This document shows positions 55,646 through 64,000 of a stretch of 64,000 bases of DNA, piece by piece. The stretch lies in the NCBI RefSeq assembly GCF_029690045.1, contig NZ_CP121464.1, forward strand, positions 6,014,001 through 6,078,000, in the 5' to 3' direction. Below the pieces are notes generated by a model. That model had not been told where the DNA came from. It ran no database searches and was given only the letters and a program-made list of their open reading frames with translations. This stretch comes from Janthinobacterium rivuli (GTDB lineage Bacteria > Pseudomonadota > Gammaproteobacteria > Burkholderiales > Burkholderiaceae_D). The first letter of the stretch is position 1. Each line of letters begins with the position of its first letter. The position numbers were made by a program, and so were the translations under genes.

Positions 55646-56530
55646 TCAGTACGGCGCATCGCCTTCAATTGTCGTGCGATACAGTTTGCGGCGCTGCTCG
55701 GGCGGGCAACCCGTCGCCAAATGCATCAGGGAACGGTTATCCCAGAACACCAGGTCGTACGGCTGCCAGCGGTGCACATACAGGTGCTCCGGGCGCAAGC
55801 TATGGGCAAACAGTTCGTCGAGCAGGGCGCGGCTTTCATCGTCGGGCAAGCCGACGATGCGCGTGGTGAAATGTTCGCTGACAAACAGGGCGCGGCGTCC
55901 CGTTTCCGGATGCACGCGCACGACGGGATGGGTGACGGGTTGGACTTCATCGATCTGCGCCTGCGTCAGGGCCGGCCGCCATGGATTGCGGCGGCGCAAT
56001 TCTTCATACTGGCTCAGGTAGCTGTGTTCGGCACGGGCGCCGCGCACGGCGTGGCGCAGCGCGGCAGGCAAGCTGTCCCACGCCAGATGCATATTCGCGA
56101 ACACGGTATCGCCGCCGTCCTGCGGCAACTCTTGCGCGTGCAGCATGGAGCCGAGGCTGGGCACTTTCTTGTACGACAGGTCGGAATGCCAGAAATGACC
56201 CGCGTCGCCCAGGCCGATGGGCTGGCCATTTTCAACGATGTTCGAGATGATCAGCACTTCCGCTTGCGTGGGCAGCTGGAACTGGCGCAGCACGTGGATT
56301 TGCAGCGGACCGAAGCGGCGGCTGAAATCGACCTGCTGCCGCGGCGTGATGCGCTGGTCGCGGAACACCAGCACGTGATGGTCGAGGTGGGCGTGGTGCA
56401 GGCGCTGGAAGTCGTCCAGTGACAGCGGCTGCGCCAGGTCCAGCCCCAGCACTTGCGCGCCCAGGGGCGCATCGAACGTCTCGATACGGAAATGGCTGGT
56501 GGAGTACTTGGGTTTCAGGACGGCCGACAT
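55646..56530 (-). CDS. tauD: TauD/TfdA-family alpha-ketoglutarate dioxygenase
   Basis: A 294-residue non-haem iron dioxygenase. The iron ligands are H115 and D117 in GHFWHSDLSY and the distal H270 in NRSLMHLATG. The 2-oxoglutarate arginine lies in the RRKLYRTT stretch (281-287). TauD oxidises taurine, releasing sulfite under sulfate limitation; other family members attack 2,4-D or alkyl sulfates. Position at the head of a sulfonate transporter operon favours a sulfonate. The ATG at 56530 is preferred over an upstream extension. Confidence 0.9.
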   Translation of the reverse strand: MSAVLKPKYSTSHFRIETFDAPLGAQVLGLDLAQPLSLDDFQRLHHAHLDHHVLVFRDQRITPRQQVDFSRRFGPLQIHVLRQFQLPTQAEVLIISNIVENGQPIGLGDAGHFWHSDLSYKKVPSLGSMLHAQELPQDGGDTVFANMHLAWDSLPAALRHAVRGARAEHSYLSQYEELRRRNPWRPALTQAQIDEVQPVTHPVVRVHPETGRRALFVSEHFTTRIVGLPDDESRALLDELFAHSLRPEHLYVHRWQPYDLVFWDNRSLMHLATGCPPEQRRKLYRTTIEGDAPY

Positions 56531-56741
56531 GGGAATTCGCCAAGAGTCTGGGGAAGTCCACTGTATGCCTGCTCGCCCATCCTGCAAACGAAGCATTTCT
56601 GATATGGATATGCGCGGCGCGTTGTGCCACGCCGCAACAGGCACTGTCACGCAATGGCACAGCAGCACGGGATTTGCCTTGGAATCGCGCTAGCACGCAA
56701 CTTGCTTATCTACCAGGCTTCAATCGTTGATCAGGAAAGCC

Positions 56742-57227
56742 ATGCCCACCTACGCCCTGCTGCTCGCCTTGCTGTTCCCTGCTTTCGTCCACGCCCAGGA
56801 TAGCGAGGGCGAAAGTGATCTCAGCTACAAAGCCTATGTGCACAGCGACAAGCGCATCAAGTGTTTGTACGGCTATGCGGCCGACAAGACGGGCGACCAT
56901 GCGTCCGCCGTCGCCATCTTTGAAGATTGCATCCGGCGCTGGAACGATGTGTATTCGATGATTTGGCTGGCCCAGCTGTACGAAACGGGCATCGGCGTGA
57001 CTAAGGACTTGCAACAGGCGACGGCGCTGATGCGGCGCGGCGCGCATACGAATGATGACGCGGCCTATGCGCGGCTGGCGCGCTACCACTATGGCGTGGC
57101 GCTGGCCGAAGGCCGGGGCACGCCGCAAGACATTCCCCAGGCCAGAACCTGGCTGCGCCAGGCGGCGCAGGAGGGCGTGCGGGAGGCGGCCGATTACCTG
57201 GACCGCCTGGACAATGCGGCGCCGTAG
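56742..57227 (+). CDS. Exported Sel1-like repeat protein
   Basis: A 161-residue protein with a signal peptide (MPTYALLLALLFPAFVHAQD) followed by helical Sel1-like repeats: WLAQLYETGIGVTKDLQQATALMRRGA and ARYHYGVALAEGRGTPQDIPQARTWLRQAAQEG. Sel1 repeats scaffold protein contacts; no specific partner is suggested. The ATG at 56742 has AGGAA upstream. It is divergent from tauD and convergent with the carbonic anhydrase gene. Confidence 0.85.
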   Translation: MPTYALLLALLFPAFVHAQDSEGESDLSYKAYVHSDKRIKCLYGYAADKTGDHASAVAIFEDCIRRWNDVYSMIWLAQLYETGIGVTKDLQQATALMRRGAHTNDDAAYARLARYHYGVALAEGRGTPQDIPQARTWLRQAAQEGVREAADYLDRLDNAAP

Positions 57228-57245
57228 GCACGGCGCCAGCATCGA

Positions 57246-57917
57246 CTAAGCGATTGCTTCGTAGCGGGCCAGGCGCGTCGCCATGCGCGGCGCCAGTTCG
57301 TGGCCAGCCGTGACGGTCACTTCCAGGTCATTCAGCAAGCCATCTTTCAAGCCATAGACCCAGCCGTGCACGCTGAGTTCCTGGCCCCGTTCCCACGCAT
57401 CTTGCACGACGGTGGTCTGGCACACGTTCAAGACTTGTTCCACGACGTTCAGTTCGCACAAGCGGTCGCCGCGCTGGCGGCTGGTCAGCACGTCGCCCAG
57501 GTAGCGCTCGTGCTTCTGGCCCACGTCCTGCACGTGGCGCAGCCAGTTGTCGACCAGGCCGATGCGCGTGCCCGTCATGGCCGCATGCACGCCCTTGCAG
57601 CCGTAATGGCCGACGATGATGACGTGTTTGACTTTCAGCACGTCCACGGCAAATTGCAGGACGGACAGGCAATTGAGGTCGGAATGCACGACCACGTTGG
57701 CAATATTTCGGTGCACAAACACGTCGCCAGGCGCCATGCCCAGCAATTCATTCGCTGGCACGCGGCTGTCGGAGCAGCCGATCCACAGGTATTCGGGCGA
57801 CGTTTGCGCTTCCAGGTTCTTGAAGAAGTTCGGGTCTTTCGCCACCATCGAGTCGGCCCAGCGGCGGTTACGCTGCAGCAGTTCCGCCAGGGCCGGGCCA
57901 TTTTTCTGTTCGGTCAT
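57246..57917 (-). CDS. can: Beta-class carbonic anhydrase
   Basis: Hydrates CO2 to bicarbonate in the cytoplasm for biosynthetic carboxylations. The 223-residue protein has the zinc ligands C48, H104 and C107 (in IGCSDSR and GHYGC) and the catalytic D50-R52 dyad. The length matches E. coli Can (220). The ATG at 57917 has GGAG upstream; an earlier ATG at 57986 adds 23 non-homologous residues. Confidence 0.96.
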   Translation of the reverse strand: MTEQKNGPALAELLQRNRRWADSMVAKDPNFFKNLEAQTSPEYLWIGCSDSRVPANELLGMAPGDVFVHRNIANVVVHSDLNCLSVLQFAVDVLKVKHVIIVGHYGCKGVHAAMTGTRIGLVDNWLRHVQDVGQKHERYLGDVLTSRQRGDRLCELNVVEQVLNVCQTTVVQDAWERGQELSVHGWVYGLKDGLLNDLEVTVTAGHELAPRMATRLARYEAIA

Positions 57918-58003
57918 ATCGCTCCCATTGTGTACGTACGACTGCATTGGCGGCAGATCGCGCCCATAGGCCGGCGATGCGCGCACATTGCTCAGTCGTG
58001 ATG

Positions 58004-58036
58004 AAAAAAACGCCGGGATGTTGAAGCATCCCGGCG
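58004..58036 (-). terminator. Rho-independent terminator of dnaJ
   Basis: A perfect 10-bp stem (CGCCGGGATG 58011-58020; CATCCCGGCG 58027-58036), 6-base loop, followed on the minus strand by seven T residues. It begins 18 bp after the dnaJ stop. Confidence 0.95.
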
Positions 58037-58053
58037 CATGGTATTACGTGTGC

Positions 58054-59187
58054 TTATTCAAAAAAATCCTTGACCTTGTCTTTCCAGGTCTTGCTTTGCG
58101 GACTGTGCTTGGCACCGCCCTCGGTGGTCGACTTTTCAAAGTCGCGCAGCAGGTCTTTCTGTTTTTCCGTCAGTTTCACGGGCGTTTCGATAGCCACGTG
58201 GCAGAACAGGTCGCCCGCGTAACCGGAGCGCACACCCTTGATGCCCTTGCCTTTCAGGCGGAAGGTTTTACCCGACTGGGTGCCTTCCGGGATCGTGAAC
58301 GACACTTTGCCGTTCAGGGTAGGCACTTCGATTTCGCCGCCCAAAGCCGCCTTGGTGAACGAGATCGGCATTTCGCAATGCAGGTCGTCGCCTTCGCGCT
58401 GGAATACGGCGTGCGGCTTGATGTGGATTTCCACATACAGGTCGCCCGACGGACCGCCATTCGTGCCCGGTTCGCCGTTGCCGGACGAACGGATACGCAT
58501 GCCGTTGTCGATACCGACTGGAATTTTCACTTCCAGGGTCTTGTTGCGCTTGATGCGACCGGCGCCGCCGCATGGTGTGCACGGGTCGGTGATGACCTTG
58601 CCGCTGCCATGGCATTTCGGGCAGGTTTGCTGGATGCTGAAGAAACCTTGCTGCATGCGCACCTGGCCGTGGCCACCGCAGGTACCGCAGGTGGTGGGCG
58701 ACGTGCCCGGCTTGGCGCCGCTGCCGTGGCAAGTGTCGCACTTGTCCCAGCTCGGCACGCGGATGGTCGTGTCGAAGCCGTGCGCGGCTTGCTCCAGTGT
58801 AATTTCCAGGTTGTAGCGCAAGTCGGCGCCACGGTACACCTGTGGCCCCGCATTGCGGCTGCGTCCACCGCCACCGCCAAAGATGTCGCCGAAGATATCG
58901 CCGAAGCTGTCGGCAAAGCCGCCAGCACCGCCGCCGAAGCCGCCACCGCCGCCCATGTTCGGATCCACGCCAGCGTGACCATAACGGTCATACGCGTCGC
59001 GCTTTTCCGGATTGGTCAGCATCTCGTAGGCTTCTTTGACTTCCTTAAACTTTTCTTCCGATTCTTTGCTATCCGGATTGCGGTCCGGATGGTATTTCAT
59101 CGCCAGTTTACGGTAAGACTTTTTGATCTCTTCTTCCGAAGCATTTTTTGCGACACCGAGTGTCTCGTAAAAATCACGCTTTGCCAT
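58054..59187 (-). CDS. dnaJ: Chaperone DnaJ (Hsp40)
   Basis: A 377-residue type I J-protein that delivers unfolded clients to DnaK and stimulates its ATPase. The J domain has HPD at 33-35; a Gly/Phe-rich linker follows ([13 protein letters not shown]). Then come four zinc repeats ([32 protein letters not shown]) and the C-terminal substrate-binding domain. It lies 162 bp after dnaK, beyond a strong hairpin terminator, so its expression relies on read-through or on a promoter that I could not see. Confidence 0.98.
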   Translation of the reverse strand: MAKRDFYETLGVAKNASEEEIKKSYRKLAMKYHPDRNPDSKESEEKFKEVKEAYEMLTNPEKRDAYDRYGHAGVDPNMGGGGGFGGGAGGFADSFGDIFGDIFGGGGGRSRNAGPQVYRGADLRYNLEITLEQAAHGFDTTIRVPSWDKCDTCHGSGAKPGTSPTTCGTCGGHGQVRMQQGFFSIQQTCPKCHGSGKVITDPCTPCGGAGRIKRNKTLEVKIPVGIDNGMRIRSSGNGEPGTNGGPSGDLYVEIHIKPHAVFQREGDDLHCEMPISFTKAALGGEIEVPTLNGKVSFTIPEGTQSGKTFRLKGKGIKGVRSGYAGDLFCHVAIETPVKLTEKQKDLLRDFEKSTTEGGAKHSPQSKTWKDKVKDFFE

Positions 59188-59232
59188 GTTGTCGGCACCT
59201 TGCAGTCTATCTACTGATGTAAAAATTACACG

Positions 59233-59274
59233 AAAAAGCCGAGTCGAGTGCTGCGCTAGGCGCAGCGACTCGGC
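59233..59274 (-). terminator. Strong terminator between dnaK and dnaJ
   Basis: On the minus strand GCCGAGTCG-CTGCGC, loop of three, GCGCAG, four unpaired bases, CGACTCGGC, then five T residues. The 15 paired bases make it one of the most stable hairpins in the window. It should separate most dnaK transcripts from dnaJ. Confidence 0.88.
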
Positions 59275-59349
59275 TCGGCCGGTCTTCGCGGCTAATCCCG
59301 CGATGTAGCGTTCAGCCCGGCTGCCCCCAGTTCATGGGAGCGCAAGACA

Positions 59350-61293
59350 TTACTTGCTGTCTTTGACTTCTTTGAAGTCAGCGTCAACAACGTCGTCTTG
59401 CTTGGCGCCTGCGTCCGATGCGCCAGCAGCTTGCTGTGCACCTTCCGCGCCGCCGGCAGCTTGCTGCGCTTGCATGTCGGCATACATTTTTTCGCCCAAT
59501 TTCTGCGATGCGCTCGACAGTGCTTCCACCTTGGCGTCGATCTCAGCCTTGTCGCCCGCCTTGATGCTTGCTTCCAGGTCGGTGATCGCCGCTTCGATCT
59601 TCTCTTTCTCGCCCGCGTCCAGCTTGTCGCCGTATTCGGTCAAGGATTTCCGGGTCGAGTGTACCAGAGCATCGGCCTGGTTGCGCGACTCGGCCAATTC
59701 TTTGACCTTCTTGTCTTCTTCCGCGTTCAGCTCGGCATCCTTGACCATCTTCTGGATTTCAGCCTCGGTCAAGCCGGAATTGGCCTTGATCGTGATCTTG
59801 TTTTCCTTGCCGGTGGCCTTGTCTTTCGCGCCGACATGCAAGATGCCGTTGGCGTCGATGTCGAAGGTCACTTCGATCTGTGGCGTGCCGCGCGATGCTG
59901 GCGGGATGCCTTCCAGATTGAATTCGCCCAGGCCCTTGTTGCCGGCGGCGATTTCGCGCTCACCCTGGAAGACCTTGATGGTCACCGCAGGCTGGTTGTC
60001 GTCGGCCGTCGAGAAGACCTGGCTGAACTTGGTCGGAATCGTCGTGTTTTTGTGAATCATCTTGGTCATCACACCGCCCAGGGTTTCGATACCCAGGGAC
60101 AGAGGAGTAACGTCCAGCAACAGCAAGTCCTTGCGTTCGCCCGACAGGACCGAACCTTGAATCGCTGCGCCCACGGCGACGGCTTCGTCCGGGTTCACGT
60201 CCTTGCGTGGATCCTTGCCGAAGAATTCCTTCACTTTTTCCTGCACCTTCGGCATACGCGTCATACCGCCGACCAGGATGATGTCATCGATGTCCGACAC
60301 TTTCACGCCAGCATCTTTGATAGCAATGCGGCATGGCTCCATCGTGGCCGTGATCAGCTCTTCCACCAGGGACTCCAGCTTGGCGCGGGTCATCTTCAGG
60401 TTCAAGTGGACCGGTGCGCCGTTCGCCATGGCGATGTACGGCTCGTTGATCTCGGTTTGCTGCGACGACGACAATTCGATCTTCGCGCGCTCGGCCGAAG
60501 CCTTGATGCGCTGCAGGGCGATCGGATCTTTTTTCAGGTCGATGCCGTTGATCTTCTTGAATTCGTCGATGATGTAATCGATGACGCGCTGGTCGAAGTC
60601 TTCGCCGCCCAGGAAGGTGTCGCCGTTGGTCGACAGCACTTCAAATTGTTTCTCACCATCAACATCCGCGATTTCGATGATCGACACGTCGAACGTACCG
60701 CCACCCAAGTCATACACGGCAATTTTACGGTCGCCTTTTTCGGTCTTGTCCAGACCGAACGCCAGCGCTGCCGCGGTTGGCTCGTTGATGATGCGCTTGA
60801 CGTCCAGGCCAGCGATACGGCCGGCATCCTTGGTAGCTTGGCGCTGCGAGTCGTTGAAGTACGCAGGCACGGTGATGACGGCTTCGGTAACTTCTTCACC
60901 GAGGTAGTCTTCTGCCGTTTTCTTCATCTTGCGCAGGACTTCAGCCGAAATTTGCGGCGGCGCCAGTTTTTTGTCGCGTACACCGATCCATGCATCCCCG
61001 TTGTCGGCTTTCATGATCTGGTACGGCATCAGAGCGATGTCTTTTTGGACTTCTTTTTCGTCGAACTTGCGACCGATCAGACGCTTGACTGCGTACAGCG
61101 TGTTTTTCGGATTGGTCACGGCCTGGCGTTTCGCTGGCGCGCCGACGAGAATTTCGCCATCTTCTTGATAAGCAATAATCGACGGCGTCGTGCGTGCGCC
61201 TTCAGCGTTTTCGATTACCTTTGGTTGACCGTTTTCCATGATGGAAACGCAGGAATTCGTGGTTCCCAGATCGATACCGATAATTCTACCCAT
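59350..61293 (-). CDS. dnaK: Chaperone DnaK (Hsp70)
   Basis: A 647-residue Hsp70. The ATPase domain shows [14 protein letters not shown] (residues 4-17), [16 protein letters not shown] near 197 and [13 protein letters not shown] near 340. The substrate domain and helical lid follow, and the tail is Ala/Gly/Gln-rich ending [12 protein letters not shown]. DnaK folds and disaggregates proteins with DnaJ and GrpE and tunes sigma-32. It has its own sigma-32-like promoter upstream, in the grpE-dnaK gap. Confidence 0.99.
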   Translation of the reverse strand: MGRIIGIDLGTTNSCVSIMENGQPKVIENAEGARTTPSIIAYQEDGEILVGAPAKRQAVTNPKNTLYAVKRLIGRKFDEKEVQKDIALMPYQIMKADNGDAWIGVRDKKLAPPQISAEVLRKMKKTAEDYLGEEVTEAVITVPAYFNDSQRQATKDAGRIAGLDVKRIINEPTAAALAFGLDKTEKGDRKIAVYDLGGGTFDVSIIEIADVDGEKQFEVLSTNGDTFLGGEDFDQRVIDYIIDEFKKINGIDLKKDPIALQRIKASAERAKIELSSSQQTEINEPYIAMANGAPVHLNLKMTRAKLESLVEELITATMEPCRIAIKDAGVKVSDIDDIILVGGMTRMPKVQEKVKEFFGKDPRKDVNPDEAVAVGAAIQGSVLSGERKDLLLLDVTPLSLGIETLGGVMTKMIHKNTTIPTKFSQVFSTADDNQPAVTIKVFQGEREIAAGNKGLGEFNLEGIPPASRGTPQIEVTFDIDANGILHVGAKDKATGKENKITIKANSGLTEAEIQKMVKDAELNAEEDKKVKELAESRNQADALVHSTRKSLTEYGDKLDAGEKEKIEAAITDLEASIKAGDKAEIDAKVEALSSASQKLGEKMYADMQAQQAAGGAEGAQQAAGASDAGAKQDDVVDADFKEVKDSK

Positions 61294-61333
61294 GATTTAT
61301 TTCCTTTTATTTGCTAGATTTCAGATGGTTCTT

Positions 61334-61361
61334 ATATGTGGCAAAGCGGCATGGTTTCAAG
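61334..61361 (-). promoter_or_regulatory. Sigma-32-like promoter for dnaK
   Basis: Minus strand CTTGAAA (61361-61355), 13-base spacer, CCACATAT (61341-61334). This matches the heat-shock consensus CTTGAAA / CCCCATnT with one mismatch. It lies about 40 bp before the dnaK start, between grpE and dnaK. Confidence 0.78.
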
Positions 61362-61384
61362 GCTTGCTTGATGCCGCACTCTGA

Positions 61385-61921
61385 TTATTTTGCTTGCGCG
61401 GTCGTTACAATGGCTGGACGCAGCAGGCGGTCCGCAATCATATAGCCCTTTTGCAGGACTGACACGATGGTATTGGCTTCCTGCTCCGCCGGCACCACGG
61501 CAACGGCCTGGTGTTTCATCGGATCGAGCTTCTCGCCCTGCACTGGCAATACTTCCACCAGGCGGTTGCGCTCGAACGCGGCGTTCAGTTGCTTCAAGGT
61601 CATCTCGACGCCTTCTTTCAGCGATTCGATGGTCGGTGCTTCCACCGTCAGCGCCGTTTCCAGGCTGTCTTTGACGGGCACCATGGCTTCGGCAAAGCTC
61701 TCGACTGCGAATTTGTGCGCTTTAGCAACATCTTCCTGCGCGCGGCGGCGGATATTTTCGCCATCAGCCTTGGCGCGCATGAAGGCATCGTGCATCTCTG
61801 CAAGACGCGCTTCGGTACTCGCCAGCTGCTCTTCCAAAGTAGGCTCTGCGGGAGTCGATGGGGCAGTCGCCGCGGCGTCCGCTTGCGGATTAGGTACAGC
61901 TTGGTTTTCCTGATCTTGCAT
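61385..61921 (-). CDS. grpE: Nucleotide exchange factor GrpE
   Basis: A 178-residue DnaK cofactor that releases ADP. An acidic/Ala-rich N-terminus is followed by a long helix ([47 protein letters not shown]), a four-helix region and the C-terminal beta domain with the signature [34 protein letters not shown]. The ATG at 61921 has AGGAG 9 bases upstream. A sigma-32-type promoter lies 67-94 bp upstream. Confidence 0.97.
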   Translation of the reverse strand: MQDQENQAVPNPQADAAATAPSTPAEPTLEEQLASTEARLAEMHDAFMRAKADGENIRRRAQEDVAKAHKFAVESFAEAMVPVKDSLETALTVEAPTIESLKEGVEMTLKQLNAAFERNRLVEVLPVQGEKLDPMKHQAVAVVPAEQEANTIVSVLQKGYMIADRLLRPAIVTTAQAK

Positions 61922-62264
61922 CTGAAAAGCTCCTACAATCAATGACTTAAATGAGTTAGTCTAACTATCTTTACAACACTAACGGGCAGATGGGGCTATA
62001 TCCTATTGTTTCAAGGGGTATGCATGGCAAAACCAGAATTACATCGATCCATGTTACAGCGTATTACAAACGCTATCCATTTTGGCCAGCGATCCGTGCG
62101 CGCATCCCTTGATTTTCCTGGCTTCCCACGGCAAAGCGGGCATTCTACCAGCCCCGCCACGACCATCGCCACTGGCGGTGTTGCTATTTGGAAAACCCCT
62201 TGGCCGCGCCAGACATGACAAAGCCGCGCAAGCGCGGCTTCAAGATGGCAAAAATTCAATGATG
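61922..62264. other. 343-bp intergenic region between hemH and grpE
   Basis: Contains the grpE sigma-32 promoter (61988-62015) and an AT-richer leader near grpE. Next to hemH is a 9-bp dyad (AAGCCGCGC 62221-62229 with GCGCGGCTT 62232-62240) lacking a good T-run. A short plus-strand frame from 62023 has no recognisable protein features. I see no gene or RNA gene in it. Confidence 0.6.
61988..62015 (-). promoter_or_regulatory. Sigma-32 promoter for grpE
   Basis: Minus strand CTTGAAA (62015-62009), 13-base spacer, CCCCATCT (61995-61988): a full match to the heat-shock consensus CTTGAAA / CCCCATnT. Transcription would start about 60 bp before the grpE ATG. Confidence 0.9.
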
Positions 62265-63374
62265 TCAGTTCGTCGCGCCCAGGGCCAAGGCCGCCGCGCG
62301 CGCCTGTTCGCCCGCTTTCTTGTCCGCCTCGCGCTGCGCCGCCGTCTTCATCGTCGGCCAGCCAATCATGTGCTGTTCCGCAATTTCCGCCAGGCCCGCG
62401 ATCCACGCTGGCGTTTCGTTCAAACAAGCGATGTAGTGAAACTGCTGGCCGCCGGCCGTCTCGAAATCATGCTTGGCTTCCATGGCGATCTCTTCCAGGG
62501 TTTCCAGGCAATCGCTGGTAAAGCCAGGACACAGCAGGTCGACGCGCTTGACGCCCTGCTGCGCCAGCGCCACCAGGGTGGGCGCCGTGTACGGTTGCAG
62601 CCATTCGGCCTTGCCAAAGCGCGACTGGAAGGTCACCACATATTGCTCTTTAGTTAATTTCAACTTTTCCGCCAGCAGGCGCGCCGTTTTCAGGCATTGG
62701 CAGTGATACGGGTCACCCAGCAGCAAGGTCCGCTTGGGCACGCCATGAAAGCTCATCACCAGTTTTTCCGGACGGCCATGCGCTTCCCAATGGTTCAGCA
62801 CCGAGTCGCGCAAGGCGTCGATATACGTGTCGTGCTCGTGGTATTGCTTAATAAAACGCAATTCCGGCACATTGCGCACGGTGGCGTAATGGGCAAACAC
62901 GGCGTCGTAGATGGAACCGGTCGTCGTGCCAGAATATTGCGGATAGGCAGGCAGGATGGCGATGCGCTCGCAGCCTTCGCTTTTCAGCTTGGCCAGCACG
63001 TCAGGCAAGGAAGGCGAACCGTAGCGCATGGCCATGGCCACCGTGACGCCGTCGTGGCCACGCTCGGCCAGCGCGCCGGCCAGCAGCTTGGCTTGCTTTT
63101 GCGTATGCACTTTCAGCGGCGAGCCTTCGCGCGTCCAGATCGACGCGTATTTCTTGGCCGACTGGCCGGAGCGGAACGGCAAGATGATCAGGTTCAAAAT
63201 GAACCACCAGACGAGGCGGGGAATTTCCACTACGCGCGGGTCCGACAAAAATTGCTTCAGGTAACGCCGCACGGCCGACGACGTCGGCGCATCGGGCGTG
63301 CCCAGGTTGACCAGCACCACGGCGCTGCGGTCGATACTGCCATGCGTGTACGGAGGTTCTGTTTGAAATGACAT
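62265..63374 (-). CDS. hemH: Ferrochelatase
   Basis: Inserts ferrous iron into protoporphyrin IX, the last step of haem b synthesis. The 369-residue protein has VLVNLGTPDAP near the start, VAMAMRYGSPS, LPAYPQYSGTTTGS, the signature with catalytic His in LVMSFHGVPKR near 200 and CPGFTSDCLETLEEI. The C-terminal tail is Ala/Lys-rich. It lies upstream of grpE on the same strand and downstream of recN, with a REP-like element between. Confidence 0.97.
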   Translation of the reverse strand: MSFQTEPPYTHGSIDRSAVVLVNLGTPDAPTSSAVRRYLKQFLSDPRVVEIPRLVWWFILNLIILPFRSGQSAKKYASIWTREGSPLKVHTQKQAKLLAGALAERGHDGVTVAMAMRYGSPSLPDVLAKLKSEGCERIAILPAYPQYSGTTTGSIYDAVFAHYATVRNVPELRFIKQYHEHDTYIDALRDSVLNHWEAHGRPEKLVMSFHGVPKRTLLLGDPYHCQCLKTARLLAEKLKLTKEQYVVTFQSRFGKAEWLQPYTAPTLVALAQQGVKRVDLLCPGFTSDCLETLEEIAMEAKHDFETAGGQQFHYIACLNETPAWIAGLAEIAEQHMIGWPTMKTAAQREADKKAGEQARAAALALGATN

Positions 63375-63444
63375 GAAGGCTCTTCGAAGGCGTTGGATGG
63401 ATTAGCCAGTTATTATAGTTGCATTGAGTTAATAGCGAAGTGCT

Positions 63445-63508
63445 GGGGTCAGACCCTCAATGCCGCTAACGTCAAGCTCAGCGCTAACGCATCCGGGGGT
63501 CTGACCCC
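63445..63508. repeat. REP-like inverted repeat between recN and hemH
   Basis: Arms GGGGTCAGACCC (63445-63456) and GGGTCTGACCCC (63497-63508) are perfect 12-bp inverted repeats 40 bp apart, and each arm is itself a GGGTC-x-GACCC dyad. The interior carries GCTAACG twice (63464-63470, 63483-63489). No open frame is inside. Confidence 0.82.
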
Positions 63509-63524
63509 GGATTTAAGCCTGCGT

Positions 63525-64000
63525 CTAAATTGCCAGCAGTTCACGTGCATGCTTGCGCGTGGTGGCCGTGATTTCCAGGCCGCCCAGCATGCGCGCCACT
63601 TCTTCCACCCGGGCCTTGGCGTCGAGCATGTCGATGCGCGAGGCCGTCTTGCCATTGTCCAGGGTACTTTTTGCCACTTGGAAATGTTGATTGGCCTGGC
63701 TGGCCACTTGCGGCAAGTGGGTCACGCACAGCACTTGCCGTCCCTGCCCCAGGCGTTTCAGCAAGCGCCCGACGACTTCCGCGACGGCGCCGCCGATGCC
63801 GCTGTCGACCTCGTCGAAGATCAGGGTCGGCGTGGTGGTGGCGTGCGAGGTGATGACGGAAATGGCCAGCGCGATGCGCGCCAGTTCGCCGCCGGACGCC
63901 ACTTTCGCCAGGGAGCGTGGCGCCGTGCCCGCATGGCCGGCGACGAGGAATTCCACCTGTTCCAGGCCGTGGGCGGCCGGTTCGCACGGGTGCAGGGCGA
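63525..64000 (-). CDS. recN: DNA repair protein RecN (C-terminal part)
   Basis: The last ~158 codons of RecN, an SMC-like ATPase in double-strand break repair; the rest lies beyond the right edge. Visible are VEFLVAGHAGTAPRSLAKVASGGELARIALAISVI (ABC signature region), Walker B LIFDEVDSGIGG, and the D/H-loop VLCVTHLPQVASQANQH. The end, ARMLGGLEITATTRKHARELLAI, is normal for the family, so the C-terminus is intact. Its promoter, where a LexA box would be expected, is not in the window. Confidence 0.97.
   Translation of the reverse strand, partial: ALHPCEPAAHGLEQVEFLVAGHAGTAPRSLAKVASGGELARIALAISVITSHATTTPTLIFDEVDSGIGGAVAEVVGRLLKRLGQGRQVLCVTHLPQVASQANQHFQVAKSTLDNGKTASRIDMLDAKARVEEVARMLGGLEITATTRKHARELLAI

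Noticed and set aside
54596..56422. 608-codon plus-strand frame opposite tauA-tauD
   Set aside because: Antisense to two confidently assigned genes; no domain or ribosome-binding support.
59398..61317. Plus-strand open frame of over 600 codons opposite dnaK
   Set aside because: Shadow of the dnaK coding sequence; no protein features of its own.
62023..62218. Short plus-strand frame between hemH and grpE
   Set aside because: No ribosome-binding site of note, no conserved features, and its start overlaps the grpE sigma-32 promoter region.
1..64000. CRISPR arrays, tRNA/rRNA genes, prophage or insertion sequences
   Set aside because: No regularly spaced direct repeats, tRNA-like T-loops, transposase motifs or phage structural genes were found on either strand.

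Overview
The window is high-GC, gene-dense bacterial chromosome, with about 58 protein genes and short intergenic gaps. Gene content and order (hda-HAD-pcnB-folK-panB; recN-hemH-grpE-dnaK-dnaJ; recA-recX; sucCD; purM next to an AI-2E permease) and the protein sequences point to a betaproteobacterium of the Oxalobacteraceae, probably in the Janthinobacterium/Massilia/Duganella group. This placement is inference; no rRNA or tRNA gene is present. I see no prophage, insertion sequence, CRISPR array or replication origin.

Layout. 1-3.7 kb: pyruvate kinase (cut by the left edge), phosphoglycerate kinase and an AzlCD amino-acid exporter. 3.9-9.7 kb: small housekeeping and hypothetical genes (zinc finger protein, SnoaL-like protein, YheT hydrolase, BepA-like M48 protease, moaC, YcgR-like PilZ protein). 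9.8-17 kb: an orphan type IV pilin, sucCD, a DUF2889 protein, a methyltransferase with a regulatory domain, recX and recA. recA has a LexA box upstream and a double REP element downstream. 17-23 kb: a TctDE-like two-component system coupled to a DUF4212/VC_2705-type sodium symporter, then a PPi-type phosphofructokinase. 23-27 kb: an IclR regulator divergent from a GMC oxidoreductase and an MHS-family transporter, a catabolic unit of unknown substrate. 27-34 kb: purM, AI-2E permease, hda, HAD phosphatase, pcnB, folK, panB. 34-35.5 kb: a HipA/HipB pair in inverted order. 35.6-44 kb: a polyamine uptake and catabolism operon with the gene order of Pseudomonas spuABC-spuFGH, but lacking the binding-protein genes. 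44-52 kb: an MFS transporter, a beta-propeller protein with an ECF sigma factor and a putative anti-sigma factor, a TRIC-type channel and PBP1A. 52-57 kb: an ArgP-like regulator, a tauDABC-like sulfonate operon, a Sel1-repeat protein and a beta-carbonic anhydrase. 58-64 kb: dnaJ, dnaK, grpE, hemH and the 3' end of recN.

The core is conventional. The less expected material is mostly non-coding: (i) a 132-bp imperfect palindrome between the panB stop codon and its terminator; (ii) a head-to-head REP pair whose end supplies the recA stop codon; (iii) a perfect 15-bp inverted repeat plus a hairpin terminator exactly where the polyamine-binding-protein gene should be; (iv) another inverted-repeat element between recN and hemH; and (v) two separate sigma-32-like promoters, for grpE and dnaK, with identical 13-nt spacers. 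I found no convincing new multi-gene system. The best protein-level candidates for follow-up are the ECF sigma/beta-propeller cluster, the inverted hipA-hipB pair and the IclR/GMC/MHS unit.
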